Below are positions 35,037 through 44,174 of a stretch of 64,000 nucleotides of DNA, one piece after another (positions within the stretch are counted from its first letter, which is position 1; each line of letters starts with the position of its first letter). This stretch comes from Alphaproteobacteria bacterium. Its GTDB lineage: Bacteria; Pseudomonadota; Alphaproteobacteria; Rhizobiales; CAJQND01. Under the pieces are notes generated by a model. The model saw only the letters and a list, made by a program, of their open reading frames with translations, did not search any database and was not told where the DNA came from. The DNA lies in assembly GCA_024227565.1 (NCBI GenBank), contig JAAEUE010000136.1, positions 1 through 64,000 on the forward strand, in the 5' to 3' direction. The translations under genes were made by a program, and so were the position numbers.

Positions 35037-35058
35037 GTTGCCGGGAATGTTCATGAGG

Positions 35059-36510
35059 CTAATTCTGCCTTAGAACACACTTTCCGTCACGTATTTCGCG
35101 GTTCTTGGGGCACTCGCACTTGCCACGCACGTTGATGACCTCACCAGGCAGGCATTTAGCACGTACCTTGACCAGGCATTTGCCGCTTGAATTTTTGAGA
35201 TTCAGATAGCATTGGCATTTGCCGTTCTCGTTCAAGATCATGTTGTTCTTGCAGGCATTGCCCTGAGTTTCTTCGGAACTCTTTGCGGGCGTTTTCGGAG
35301 CGTCCGGCGCTGGTTTTGCCTTTTTCTTTCGCTGCTTCTTGATCACCTTCTTCTTCGGCTTTGGCGCAGGTGAGGTGTCCTGAGGCACCTGGCAGAGGCC
35401 GTCAATGTCTCTGAGGCCGCGCGGGCAGGCGCAGCGGCCGGCGCTGTTGCGTTCCTTGCCGCCGGTGCAGGAGGCTTGCTGCCTGGGAATGACGCACCTG
35501 CCATTTTGCTCAACGCGTCCCGGCAGGCACACGCACTCGCCGCTGGTCGTGCGCCGCCGCCCGGCGCTGCAGGCCGCTTGTTGATCGGGCAGGGGTGACC
35601 GGTCGATCTCTGGTTTGGGCTCCGGGGCGGTGCCACTCCCTGCAAGGCAGGCGCCGGTCTCATCTTCGATCAACCCTGGACGGCACACGCAAGTGCGGCC
35701 TTCCTGAATGCGGCTGGGTGGGCAACGCAGGCGCCGTCCGCCAGTGTCGCTTTGGGTGGCGCGGTTGGATTGATCTGGCGCCGGGAGCACATTTGGCTCG
35801 CGTTCAAATGAGCCTCCGTCACGGACCCGGGCCTGCACGCAGGTGCGATCATTGTTGGCCCGGGCATCGCCCACGCCCCACTCATCGGTGAGTTCTTCCA
35901 TGAGCGCGCGGTCGATCCGGCCGGTAACGCGCAATCCTTCATCTGCTTGATATTGCGCAATGCCGCCCCGGGTGGCCGGGCCTGCCGCGCCATCTGGCCG
36001 GCCGATTTTGTAACCTTCGCTGAGCAATAGGCGCTGCACTGTGCGGGTCCGTTCCCGCAGCGCGCCAGGGCGCTGCCAATCAATGTTGGCGCACACCCGG
36101 ATCCTGCGACGCCGCACATCGCGGGGAACAAACACGGTGACCGAATAGCGGGTGCGGGCCTTTGCAGCCAAAAGGGCTTGCTGGCGGGCACAGTGCAACT
36201 GGCCGCTGCCCGTTTGACAGCGCCATTCAGCTGAGCCTGCATCGATAAGCCGGAGCCGGCGGGGCTGTGCCTGGTGGCGGATAAAAATGGGCGCGCGGAA
36301 GCTGGCTTCACCGCGATTGCCCACAATCACCGCAAAGGTGCACTGGCGCCCACGGGCGCAGCCGCCTTGAGGTGGGCGAATCCGAACGGAAAGATCTGGG
36401 CTTTCAACAAAGAGCTGAGCGTTTGCAGGACTTGGAAGAGATGTTGCGGCCAAACCCGCAAGCAAAAACGTGCACAAAAACGCGCAAAAGAGACGAATAC
36501 CCGCAGTCAT
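35059..36510 (-). CDS. Exported peptidoglycan-binding protein with five Cys-rich modules
   Basis: A 483-residue exported protein; the ATG at 36510 leads into a signal peptide (about 1-31, ending PANA-Q). An N-terminal Ig-like beta domain (about 35-140) is followed by a PG_binding_1 domain (about 152-210, KIGRPDGAAGPATRGGI). Then come Cys-rich modules at 263-288, 314-339, 348-373, 420-445 and 453-478, each C-x10/11-C-x-C-x10/11-C. A Lys/Pro-rich stretch (384-410) separates the third and fourth. The likely role is a cell-wall-anchored, disulfide-stapled envelope protein. No known named family covers the whole. Confidence 0.8.
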   Translation of the reverse strand: MTAGIRLFCAFLCTFLLAGLAATSLPSPANAQLFVESPDLSVRIRPPQGGCARGRQCTFAVIVGNRGEASFRAPIFIRHQAQPRRLRLIDAGSAEWRCQTGSGQLHCARQQALLAAKARTRYSVTVFVPRDVRRRRIRVCANIDWQRPGALRERTRTVQRLLLSEGYKIGRPDGAAGPATRGGIAQYQADEGLRVTGRIDRALMEELTDEWGVGDARANNDRTCVQARVRDGGSFEREPNVLPAPDQSNRATQSDTGGRRLRCPPSRIQEGRTCVCRPGLIEDETGACLAGSGTAPEPKPEIDRSPLPDQQAACSAGRRRTTSGECVCLPGRVEQNGRCVIPRQQASCTGGKERNSAGRCACPRGLRDIDGLCQVPQDTSPAPKPKKKVIKKQRKKKAKPAPDAPKTPAKSSEETQGNACKNNMILNENGKCQCYLNLKNSSGKCLVKVRAKCLPGEVINVRGKCECPKNREIRDGKCVLRQN

Positions 36511-36651
36511 AGCCAGTCCCACTGTAACAAGCCTGTTCTTTCCTTGACGGACCGAACAGCCCACTCCCGTCTCTCGCCTTACCGCATTAGGCTTCAAACT
36601 GTGGCAAGAAAAAGCCCGAACGACCCGTGATATGCACGCCTTTCGTGCCGG

Positions 36652-38199
36652 TCAGTTCATCCAAAGTGCCGCCGGTTCCCCGTCCAGCATGTCGATCAGA
36701 CCAATCTCCCAGTCCAAATAGCGCCGGAATTCGCGCTGCATCTGTTCTTTTGTGTCCAGATCTCTCGGATTTACGTGGCTGTCGTCGGGAACACTCGCCA
36801 GAGCTGTTAACCCAGTTTCCACATCGCCGCCCGCTGCGGTCCAGGCCGGCATGCCGCCGTCCAGAACCTGCACATTTCGCCCCAATGCCTTCAGGTCCTG
36901 CGAAACCAAGCCTGCGTAGGCCGGGTCGTCGCTTACCAGCACAATGTCACCCCCTGGCAGATTTTGGGCATCCAGGCCCAGTTTGGCCCGGGTCAGGAAC
37001 CATGCGCCGGGAATGTGGCCGCGGCGGTAGGCCGGAGAACGGCGAATATCTGCAACAACTCGGCTTGAGCCTCCCACAAGCGCCCCGGCGCCTATGCTCT
37101 CAATATTAGATGTGACGGGCTCGACGCCTGTTTCGGATTGCTCGTTGCTTGAAGCGGTGAAGACATGGATGTTCCGGTATCCCATGCGGGCCAGCCAATA
37201 GGCGGATGCCTTGGCCCGAACCCCATCGGTGTCGATCAGCACGCTGCGGGCGTTCCGGGTCACCAGATAGCGGTCCACGTTCTGCACCAATTGCCCGCCC
37301 GGCGCACTGCGGGCGCCAGGGAGGTGGCCCTCAGCAAACTCAGATGGATTGCGCACATCATAGAGATAGAGAGTATTGCCGCTGTCTTGGCGCCAGCTTT
37401 GCAGCGTTTCGCCCTCAATCTCATTGATTGAAACCCGTGCGGCCATAGTCTCCGCTGCGTGCCTTGCCTGCTCGGCGGATTCAGCTTCCGGGGCGCCCAG
37501 CGGCCTGTTTGCGCCATATTCCAGGTCGAGTCCGGCAAAATGCCAGTCCATGGTCCCGTTTTCCAAGGCAAGGACCTGATTGCCGAGACCAGCATCTATG
37601 AGGGTTTGAGCACCCAGAATACTGCGGGTGCGACCGGCGCAGTGCACCACCACCGTGGCGCCTTCAGGGGCTGAGGGCAGGGCGCGATAGACCATCTCGC
37701 CGTTCGGGCAGGACAGGGCGCCGGGGATACAGAAATTGGTGTGCTCGCCCGGCGTGCGTCCATCCAACAGATAGATCTGTTCACCCGATTTGCTGCGGGC
37801 GTGGAGATCTTCGGCGCTGATGCGCGGGGTTTCGGATGTCTTTTCCAGATATTCGCCAAACGCCTTGCCGATGATGTTCACGCCGGAGAACACGTGGTAC
37901 CCACTCACCGCCCAGGCAGAAACGCCGCCAGCGAGGGTTTTAACGTTGCTGTAGCCCATGGTCTCCAGGGCGGCAGTGGCGCGGGCGGCGGCCCCATCTC
38001 CATCATCGCAAAGGATGATTTCGGTGCCTTTGCGCGGCACGGTTTTCTCCACCAGCAGCTCCAACCTGGAGACCGGCAGGTTGCTGGCGCCCAAAAGATG
38101 GCCGCGGGTGAAGGTTCCCTGTTCGCGCGGGTCGATCAGGGCGAATTCTTCATCAGTGGAGAACTTTGCCGCCAGGTCCGGAACGCTAATCGATGTCAT
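36652..38199 (-). CDS. Four-domain rhodanese-like protein
   Basis: A 515-residue protein built of four rhodanese domains (about 1-105, 122-235, 255-350, 365-465). Domain 1 has a cysteine (C64 in ILCDDGDGA) and domain 2 has C187 in VVHCAGRTRS, both at the active-site position. Domains 3 and 4 have D323 and S423 there, so they are probably inactive. It should handle persulfide sulfur transfer. It overlaps the upstream cupin gene by 4 bp, which places both in one sulfur-related operon. Confidence 0.85.
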   Translation of the reverse strand: MTSISVPDLAAKFSTDEEFALIDPREQGTFTRGHLLGASNLPVSRLELLVEKTVPRKGTEIILCDDGDGAAARATAALETMGYSNVKTLAGGVSAWAVSGYHVFSGVNIIGKAFGEYLEKTSETPRISAEDLHARSKSGEQIYLLDGRTPGEHTNFCIPGALSCPNGEMVYRALPSAPEGATVVVHCAGRTRSILGAQTLIDAGLGNQVLALENGTMDWHFAGLDLEYGANRPLGAPEAESAEQARHAAETMAARVSINEIEGETLQSWRQDSGNTLYLYDVRNPSEFAEGHLPGARSAPGGQLVQNVDRYLVTRNARSVLIDTDGVRAKASAYWLARMGYRNIHVFTASSNEQSETGVEPVTSNIESIGAGALVGGSSRVVADIRRSPAYRRGHIPGAWFLTRAKLGLDAQNLPGGDIVLVSDDPAYAGLVSQDLKALGRNVQVLDGGMPAWTAAGGDVETGLTALASVPDDSHVNPRDLDTKEQMQREFRRYLDWEIGLIDMLDGEPAALWMN

Positions 38200-38795
38200 C
38201 TGGCATCCTCAATGAAATCAAGCCGACGCAATTTATAGGCATGGGTTGTACCGTTTTCCAGATCATATTCCGTGCGGGTTGACTGGTTGGCGAAGGATTT
38301 GCCGTAGAGGTGCAGATGCAGGAGCGGGGCCTCGCCAAGCGCGTGGATGGAGTGGATGCCAGATTCCGGCAGGCAGATACCGTGCCCTGGACTGACGTCG
38401 ATTTCGTCAATCACCTCAACCTCGCCTTTGCCCTCAACCGCGCCATCGTCAACGCGGCGGTAGACCCGGTGGCGCTCATCGCCTTCCACCGCCACCACGA
38501 TGGCCCAGGACGCGCCATGATCGTGGGGCCGGGTAGTTTGGCCCTTCAGACCGGAATTCACATATAATGCATAGCCGCCATCCTCATCCTCCTGGATCAG
38601 GAATGTGCGTTCGTTCTTGCCTTCTTCAGGCAGCGGAAAATCGGTTCTGGAGAAGAGCTCGGTCCTGCTGGCCAAGGCCATCAAATGGGCTCTGACCTTT
38701 GAAAGTGCGTCATCGCTGGCGCCGTGAGCGAACTCGCTGCGGATCTTCTCTAAGGTTTCTGCTATTGCCGTGGTGCGGGCTTGCTTGGCGCTCAT
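38196..38795 (-). CDS. Thiol-dioxygenase-like cupin (cysteine dioxygenase type)
   Basis: A 199-residue cupin. HDHG at 91-94 and the second-motif His residues (H148/H151, then HLHLYG) match non-heme-iron thiol dioxygenases that oxidise cysteine or 3-mercaptopropionate to the sulfinate. It is somewhat longer at the N-terminus (a helical 1-45) than minimal members. The iron ligand set is inferred, not aligned. The four-rhodanese gene overlaps its 3' end, suggesting that the pair oxidises or transfers thiol-derived sulfur. Confidence 0.78.
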   Translation of the reverse strand: MSAKQARTTAIAETLEKIRSEFAHGASDDALSKVRAHLMALASRTELFSRTDFPLPEEGKNERTFLIQEDEDGGYALYVNSGLKGQTTRPHDHGASWAIVVAVEGDERHRVYRRVDDGAVEGKGEVEVIDEIDVSPGHGICLPESGIHSIHALGEAPLLHLHLYGKSFANQSTRTEYDLENGTTHAYKLRRLDFIEDAR

Positions 38796-38947
38796 GGCTT
38801 GGTGCTCTTTTGAGGGTGGTTTTTACTTATGACTGTCTACCAGCCTGTTCGGTTGCGAGCAAATGGCAGCTATAGACGGCGCAAAACTGGACGAGCGCCG
38901 GGTGACGTGTCATTCAAGGCGCGCTCAAACTGCAAGGAAGACAGCCC

Positions 38948-40105
38948 ATGGTTTCCCCCTTCTTCGGCGAAGAACACGGCATACTCCGCGACCAGATCCG
39001 GCGTTTTATCCGCGAAGAGGTCGATCCGCACGGCGAAGACTGGGAGCGCGATGGGCATGTGCCCCGCGATGTCTTGAAAAAGATGGGAGATCTGGGCTTT
39101 TTCGGCCTGCGCTACCCAGAACGATATGGCGGTGCGGAAATGGGATATCTGGGCACGGCACTTTTGGCAGAAGAACTTGGGCGCTCAACCTTTGGCGGCT
39201 TTGCCATTACTGCCCTGGTGCACACCGACATGGCCTCACCGCACCTGGCCAACGCCGGTACCGAGGCCCAGCAAGACAAATATATGCCCGGCATCGTGGC
39301 GGGGGACCTGATCACCGCTGTTGGGGTTACCGAACCGGACGCAGGGTCAGATGTGGCAGCGATCCGGACCCGGGCAGTGCAGGACGGCGATTATTGGGTG
39401 CTCAATGGCAGCAAGATATACATCACCAATGGCGTTTTGGCGGATGTCGTCTTCATTGCCGCCAAAACCGATCTGGAGGCCCAGGGCTCGCGTGGGGTTT
39501 CGATCTTCATTGTAGAGCGGGGCACGCCGGGTTTCAGCGTGGCTCAACAGCTGGAAAAGATGGGGTGGCGCTCATCCGACACAGCCGAGCTGGTGTTCGA
39601 AGACTGCCGCGTGCCCGCCGGCAACCTGCTTGGCGAGGAGAACCGGGGGTTCTATGCCATCATGCAAAACTTCCAGAACGAGCGGATTGCGCTGTCGGCC
39701 CAGGCTATTGGTGAGGCGCAAAAGGGGCTGGATCTGACCCACGAATATGCTTTGAACCGAAAGGCGTTCGGCAAAACCCTTTGGGACCAACCGGTCATCA
39801 GAAACAAGCTGGCCATGCTGCAGGCGAAGGTGAGCGCGGCCCGCTCTTTCATCTATGAGACCGCCTGGCGGGCCTCCCAAGGCGAGGAGGTGGTTCGTGA
39901 TGTTTCCATGCTGAAGGCACTCTGCGGTGACCTGGTGAATGAGGTGATGTATGCCTGCCAGCAATACCATGGAGGCTTTGGATATATGCAAGGCACGCCC
40001 ATCGAGCGCATGGTGCGTGATGCTCGGGTTCAGGCCGTTGGTGGCGGAGCGACTGAGGTCATGCTGGAAGAGGTCGCAAAACGGATGGGTCCGTCAAACT
40101 ATTGA
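38948..40105 (+). CDS. Acyl-CoA dehydrogenase
   Basis: A 385-residue FAD enzyme with the three ACAD domains in order. The FAD-binding TEPDAGSDVA (about 128-137) and the C-terminal GGFGYMQGTPIERMVRDAR are clear. The position where medium-chain ACADs carry their catalytic Glu (YEGT) reads GGGATE here. The base is instead likely E245 (in NERIALS), the site used by isovaleryl/long-chain ACADs. That fits oxidation of a branched or long acyl-CoA. No electron-transfer flavoprotein gene adjoins. Confidence 0.88.
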   Translation: MVSPFFGEEHGILRDQIRRFIREEVDPHGEDWERDGHVPRDVLKKMGDLGFFGLRYPERYGGAEMGYLGTALLAEELGRSTFGGFAITALVHTDMASPHLANAGTEAQQDKYMPGIVAGDLITAVGVTEPDAGSDVAAIRTRAVQDGDYWVLNGSKIYITNGVLADVVFIAAKTDLEAQGSRGVSIFIVERGTPGFSVAQQLEKMGWRSSDTAELVFEDCRVPAGNLLGEENRGFYAIMQNFQNERIALSAQAIGEAQKGLDLTHEYALNRKAFGKTLWDQPVIRNKLAMLQAKVSAARSFIYETAWRASQGEEVVRDVSMLKALCGDLVNEVMYACQQYHGGFGYMQGTPIERMVRDARVQAVGGGATEVMLEEVAKRMGPSNY

Positions 40106-40244
40106 TATTAAACAGTTTATCTAGTATTTTTGATATCGGTACTGGTTCAATTTGCTTCAAAGTTTAGCATTTCGGTTATCCCGTTTTTTATAGCGCCACC
40201 ATAGGGTTGGGTCATTCTCCCTCGCATAAAAGGCGGCGAACAGA

Positions 40245-41804
40245 ATGGCTGACATTGAAGATACACAGCACTCCAGGATTGTTTTTCTCTCATCGGCGAT
40301 CTGTGCGGTCGCTTTGACATCTGTCCCGTTGGCATTGAGTGCGGGCGGACTAATAGAGCGAACCGCATTCGGCGGGGCTCTGCTGTGGTCTTTTGTGGCG
40401 CTGGCAGTAGTGGTCGTCTCACTGTTTATCGCTGCCCGATCGGTCAATGGGTCGGTGCGCGATAAGGAGCGCATTGGGGAGTTGGCATTTGAAGATGTAC
40501 TGACTGGCTTGCCAAACCGGCGTCAGTTCGACATGCAGCTCAAAAAAGAGCTTTCGCGTGCGTCCCGTCACAACACCAACGTGGCGATTATGTATTTCGA
40601 TCTGGATCAGTTCAAAGCCATCAATGATTGCTATGGCCATGAGGCCGGTGACAGGGCCATCGTGACGTTTGGTAAGCGCATCCGCTCTGTGGTCAGGGGA
40701 GAGGACATTGCGGCGCGTCTCTCAGGTGACGAGTTCGCGGTGATCGCCACTGAGCTGAAAAGTTCGCGGGCAGTGGAACTGATTGCCGACCGGGTGTTCG
40801 ATATTATGAGCGAGCCCATCGAGTACAACGGCAAGCCGATCTACGCCAGCGTGTCGATTGGAGCCGCGGTTGTGAGAGGCGGAACGGTTGAGCCGAATGA
40901 GGCACTGCGCCGCGCAGACCTGGCGCTGCTGCAGGCGAAGGCCAAGGGGCGGAACCGGTTGCAGGTGTTCGACCCGGAGATGGCCGAAGCTTTGCGCTCA
41001 CGCAAAATCCTGGAGGCCGACGTGCGCCAGGCGGCGAGCAAGGACGACTTTTTTCTGGCCTACCAGCCGCTGGTCTCTGAATGCGGGAATTCTCTGCATG
41101 GGGTAGAAGCGCTGATCCGCTGGACCCATCCAACCAAGGGTGCGATCTCGCCGGCCGAATTCATTCCAGTGGCTGAGGAAATCGGTCTGATCAACGAGAT
41201 CGGAGATTTCGTTCTGCGCCGTGCGTGTATCGATATTGGTCCGCTTGATCCCATCAAACTCGCGGTGAACGTGTCTCCTATACAGTTCCGCCGCGAGGAT
41301 TTTGTGGAACGAGTTGAGACAATTTTGAGAGAGACCGGTTTTGACCCAAGCCGACTTGAGCTGGAAATTACCGAAGGTGTGTTCATTTCGAATCCGGACG
41401 ACACTGCGGAAACCATTCGCCGGCTGCGGAAGATCGGTGTGCGGATTGCTCTTGATGACTTCGGTACCGGATATTCCAGCATGTCTTATTTGCGCGACTT
41501 CCGGCTGGACCGTATCAAAATTGACCGCAGCTTTGTCGATCAAATGGGTGATAGTCAGGAATCCCGTGATCTGGTTTCCAAAATGATCGAACTGGGCGGC
41601 GCCCTCGGTCTGAGCGTTACGGCAGAAGGGGTTGAAACAGAGGAGCAGGCGCAAATGCTCAAAGACAGCGGTTGTGAAGAGTTGCAGGGCTATCTGTTCT
41701 CCAAACCCGTCACGGCAGATGTTTTGCTGAAGTCAGCATTTGTGATTGCGAACACCCGCTGCAATGCCAACAGCACACTTCCAAATCTCGCTTTGGTGAG
41801 CTAA
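40245..41804 (+). CDS. GGDEF-EAL cyclic-di-GMP protein
   Basis: A 519-residue membrane protein. Two N-terminal helices (about 11-33, 44-64) are followed directly by a GGDEF domain (about 78-240) and an EAL domain (about 255-500). The GGDEF signature is SGDEF (160-164), with a product-binding RxxD inhibitory site at R151-D154. The EAL part is intact: EAL (288-290), DDFGTG (404-409), K425 and EGVE (461-464). So phosphodiesterase activity is likely and cyclase activity possible. No periplasmic sensor is present. The AT-rich 140 bp upstream is probably its promoter. Confidence 0.88.
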   Translation: MADIEDTQHSRIVFLSSAICAVALTSVPLALSAGGLIERTAFGGALLWSFVALAVVVVSLFIAARSVNGSVRDKERIGELAFEDVLTGLPNRRQFDMQLKKELSRASRHNTNVAIMYFDLDQFKAINDCYGHEAGDRAIVTFGKRIRSVVRGEDIAARLSGDEFAVIATELKSSRAVELIADRVFDIMSEPIEYNGKPIYASVSIGAAVVRGGTVEPNEALRRADLALLQAKAKGRNRLQVFDPEMAEALRSRKILEADVRQAASKDDFFLAYQPLVSECGNSLHGVEALIRWTHPTKGAISPAEFIPVAEEIGLINEIGDFVLRRACIDIGPLDPIKLAVNVSPIQFRREDFVERVETILRETGFDPSRLELEITEGVFISNPDDTAETIRRLRKIGVRIALDDFGTGYSSMSYLRDFRLDRIKIDRSFVDQMGDSQESRDLVSKMIELGGALGLSVTAEGVETEEQAQMLKDSGCEELQGYLFSKPVTADVLLKSAFVIANTRCNANSTLPNLALVS

Positions 41805-41888
41805 GTTGGCCAAAAGGTGGTGTTTTTGAGTGCGTTATGTGTTTTGGATTAATTTGCCTTTAAACAGATAACGCTTAGATTGCTAACT

Positions 41889-43262
41889 ATGGCAAATTCT
41901 ATCGCCTCTCAAAAAGACCCAGTGGCGGGGTCGGTTGAGAGCACCTCTCTCACTAAGATCTCGCTTCAAGATGCGCTTAACGTTCTTGAAGACGCATTTG
42001 AACGCGGTGCAGATGATGATGCTGCGCGCCTTCGTGATGAGATAATGAAGTCGCTGGACCGTGCCGCCAGGCCTCAGTTGTTAAAGCTGCTCTACAAACG
42101 CGGAATTGATTGTTTGAAGGATCAGCGCACCGTGGTGGCCGATGGCCTTCTGACCTGGCTCCGGCAATGCGATCCGGTGAGCTTGAAGGCCAATCTGGCT
42201 GAGGCAGCGGTGGTGCAGGTGCTCGAAGGGCGTAAAGCGGCAACCGACCTTTTCCGCGAATTTGTCATGCGCCGCCCCATGCACCGAATTCAGGCGGCCA
42301 CCGAACCGGGTCTGATGCGCGCCGGCACCTTGATGTGCATCGGTGCGGTGGATCTCGATTTCCAGTTGGGCGGATTCACTCTGCCGGGCGGACATTCTGA
42401 GTCTCAGCATTTGTTTGCAGGTGCCGAGGAAGGCAACGTGTTTGTGTTCTGTGACGGGCTGACCGGTTTTGAGTTGGGCGGCTTTGATGTTCTGTTCAAT
42501 GCCATTTCAGATCCAGATGTGTTCGGGGCAAGACTGGAAGTTTTGGCTGACACTTCGGAGACCATCGTCAACCATCCGCAACAGTGTCTGCAAAACACCA
42601 GAAACTGGCTCTCCGAGACATTTGCCAACGAAACTGATTTTATCGTGCCCAAGACCGTTCGCGTGGCCGCGAAGAGCAGGCGTGCAGACGTGCTTGCCGA
42701 GCACGATCCAAACTTCCCGCTTCTCATGCGGCCGGTGGGCAGTCAAACCGGTGATGGTCTGGTCAAATTTGACACAGCCTCGGAGTTCACCAAAACAGAC
42801 TACGTCTTGGAGGAAAGCTATCTGACCGAGTTTCATGACTTCGGTTCTGATGATTCTTTCTATCGTAAGTTCCGGTGCTGGTGGATTGGCGGAACCGTGG
42901 TTCCCAACCACCTGTTCGTTCACACCCACTGGAAAGTGCACAGTGCGGCCAGCCGGCTGGAGACAATGGACGGGCGCCCGGCGCTGCAAGCAGAAGAAAA
43001 AGAGTTTTTGGCAGATGCCAAGAGCCCGAGACGCGAGCAGGTCGACCACATGATGCACGCGATCGCCGAGGCAAATGGCCTTGATTATTTCGGCGTGGAT
43101 TTCAGCTTTCTGCCCAGTGGCCAGATTGTGGTGTTCGAGGCCAACGCGACCATGCGCTCGCATTATCCCGAATACTCAGACACCTACCCTTATCTGCAAA
43201 AGCCGGCCACGGCCCACGTGGCGGCGTTCCAAAAGCTGGTCCGTGCCAAGGCGGGTAGGTGA
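41889..43262 (+). CDS. ATP-grasp-like protein of unknown substrate
   Basis: A 457-residue protein. Its N-terminal 140 residues are helical and TPR-like, a middle domain (about 145-250) follows, and the C-terminus has ATP-grasp features: a nucleotide-binding FPLLMRPVGSQTGDG (about 276-290), YFGVDFSF (400-407) and a metal-binding VFEANATM (415-422). ATP-grasp enzymes join a carboxylate to an amine or thiol via acyl phosphate. The partner PhyH dioxygenase gene starts 78 bp downstream. No named ATP-grasp family is recognised, so this is a strong candidate for a new ligase. The ATG at 41889 is chosen over a TTG at 41880. Confidence 0.72.
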   Translation: MANSIASQKDPVAGSVESTSLTKISLQDALNVLEDAFERGADDDAARLRDEIMKSLDRAARPQLLKLLYKRGIDCLKDQRTVVADGLLTWLRQCDPVSLKANLAEAAVVQVLEGRKAATDLFREFVMRRPMHRIQAATEPGLMRAGTLMCIGAVDLDFQLGGFTLPGGHSESQHLFAGAEEGNVFVFCDGLTGFELGGFDVLFNAISDPDVFGARLEVLADTSETIVNHPQQCLQNTRNWLSETFANETDFIVPKTVRVAAKSRRADVLAEHDPNFPLLMRPVGSQTGDGLVKFDTASEFTKTDYVLEESYLTEFHDFGSDDSFYRKFRCWWIGGTVVPNHLFVHTHWKVHSAASRLETMDGRPALQAEEKEFLADAKSPRREQVDHMMHAIAEANGLDYFGVDFSFLPSGQIVVFEANATMRSHYPEYSDTYPYLQKPATAHVAAFQKLVRAKAGR

Positions 43263-43340
43263 AGTAATCTCACTTGCGAGACGGTGAATTCCGCGCCTAG
43301 ATTGGCGGGCCTTAGTCACTCGCGCGTTGATGAGGTTCAG

Positions 43341-44174
43341 ATGCCCAAACAATTGTCTCAAGCTCAGATTGATGCGTATCACCACGATGGATACCTGTCG
43401 CCGTTTACGCTGTTCTCCGAAGAGGAGGCTTCGGCCATCCGGCGAGAGCTGGAGGCGGCCGAGGCGCGCTGGCCCGAAGCCTTTGAAGGGGCAGGACGCA
43501 ACAACGCTCACCTCAATCTGACGTTCTTGGATGAGACCGTGCATTACCCCCGTCTGATTGATGCGGTGGAGGATTTGATCGGCCCCAACATTCTGGCCTA
43601 TGGCTCGGTGTTGTTCATCAAGGAGCCGCAGGATGTAGGGTATGTCAGCTGGCACCAGGATTGCCGATACATGGGCCTGGAGCCGCATGACAGCGCGGTG
43701 TGCGCGTGGATTGCGCTCACGCCGAGCAATTCCACCAACGGCTGCATGAGCATGATCCCCGGCAGTCATAAGCATGGGGTGGCCGAACATGCCGATACCT
43801 TTGGAGAGGATAACATTCTAACGCGCGGGCAGACCATTGAAGGGGTGGATGAGAGCATGGCGGTGGATCTGATCTTGGAACCTGGTCAGATGTCGTTTCA
43901 TCACATGCGCACCGTTCATGGCTCCAAGCCAAACCGCAGCTCCGACAGGCGGATCGGTTTCACCATTCAGCCTTACATGATGCCGGAGATGCGCCAGGTG
44001 ATTTCTCCAACCATGGCCCAATTGGTCCGGGGCACCGATGCGCGCGGCCACTTTGAAATAGCACCCCGGCCTGAGAGGTCCATGGACTCTGACAGTGTTG
44101 CCCAGCGCGACCGCAACAATGCGCAATGGGCCGAGATCCTCTACGAAGGGGCTGACCACAGGCGCAATCTTTAG
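43341..44174 (+). CDS. Phytanoyl-CoA dioxygenase (PhyH) family oxygenase
   Basis: A 277-residue Fe(II)/2-oxoglutarate oxygenase. The iron triad is H105-x-D107 (WHQD) and H193 (TVHGS); the 2-oxoglutarate-binding Arg is R203 or R204. GAGG precedes the ATG at 43341, so the longer open frame is not needed. It follows the ATP-grasp gene in the same direction. Such dioxygenases hydroxylate lipids, amino acids or natural products, so the pair might modify a small molecule or peptide. It touches the convergent ankyrin gene at its 3' end. Confidence 0.85.
   Translation: MPKQLSQAQIDAYHHDGYLSPFTLFSEEEASAIRRELEAAEARWPEAFEGAGRNNAHLNLTFLDETVHYPRLIDAVEDLIGPNILAYGSVLFIKEPQDVGYVSWHQDCRYMGLEPHDSAVCAWIALTPSNSTNGCMSMIPGSHKHGVAEHADTFGEDNILTRGQTIEGVDESMAVDLILEPGQMSFHHMRTVHGSKPNRSSDRRIGFTIQPYMMPEMRQVISPTMAQLVRGTDARGHFEIAPRPERSMDSDSVAQRDRNNAQWAEILYEGADHRRNL

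Noticed and set aside
38948..40105. Catalytically dead acyl-CoA dehydrogenase because the YEGT Glu is missing
   Set aside because: The alternative base position used by isovaleryl/long-chain enzymes is filled by E245, so the enzyme is probably active.
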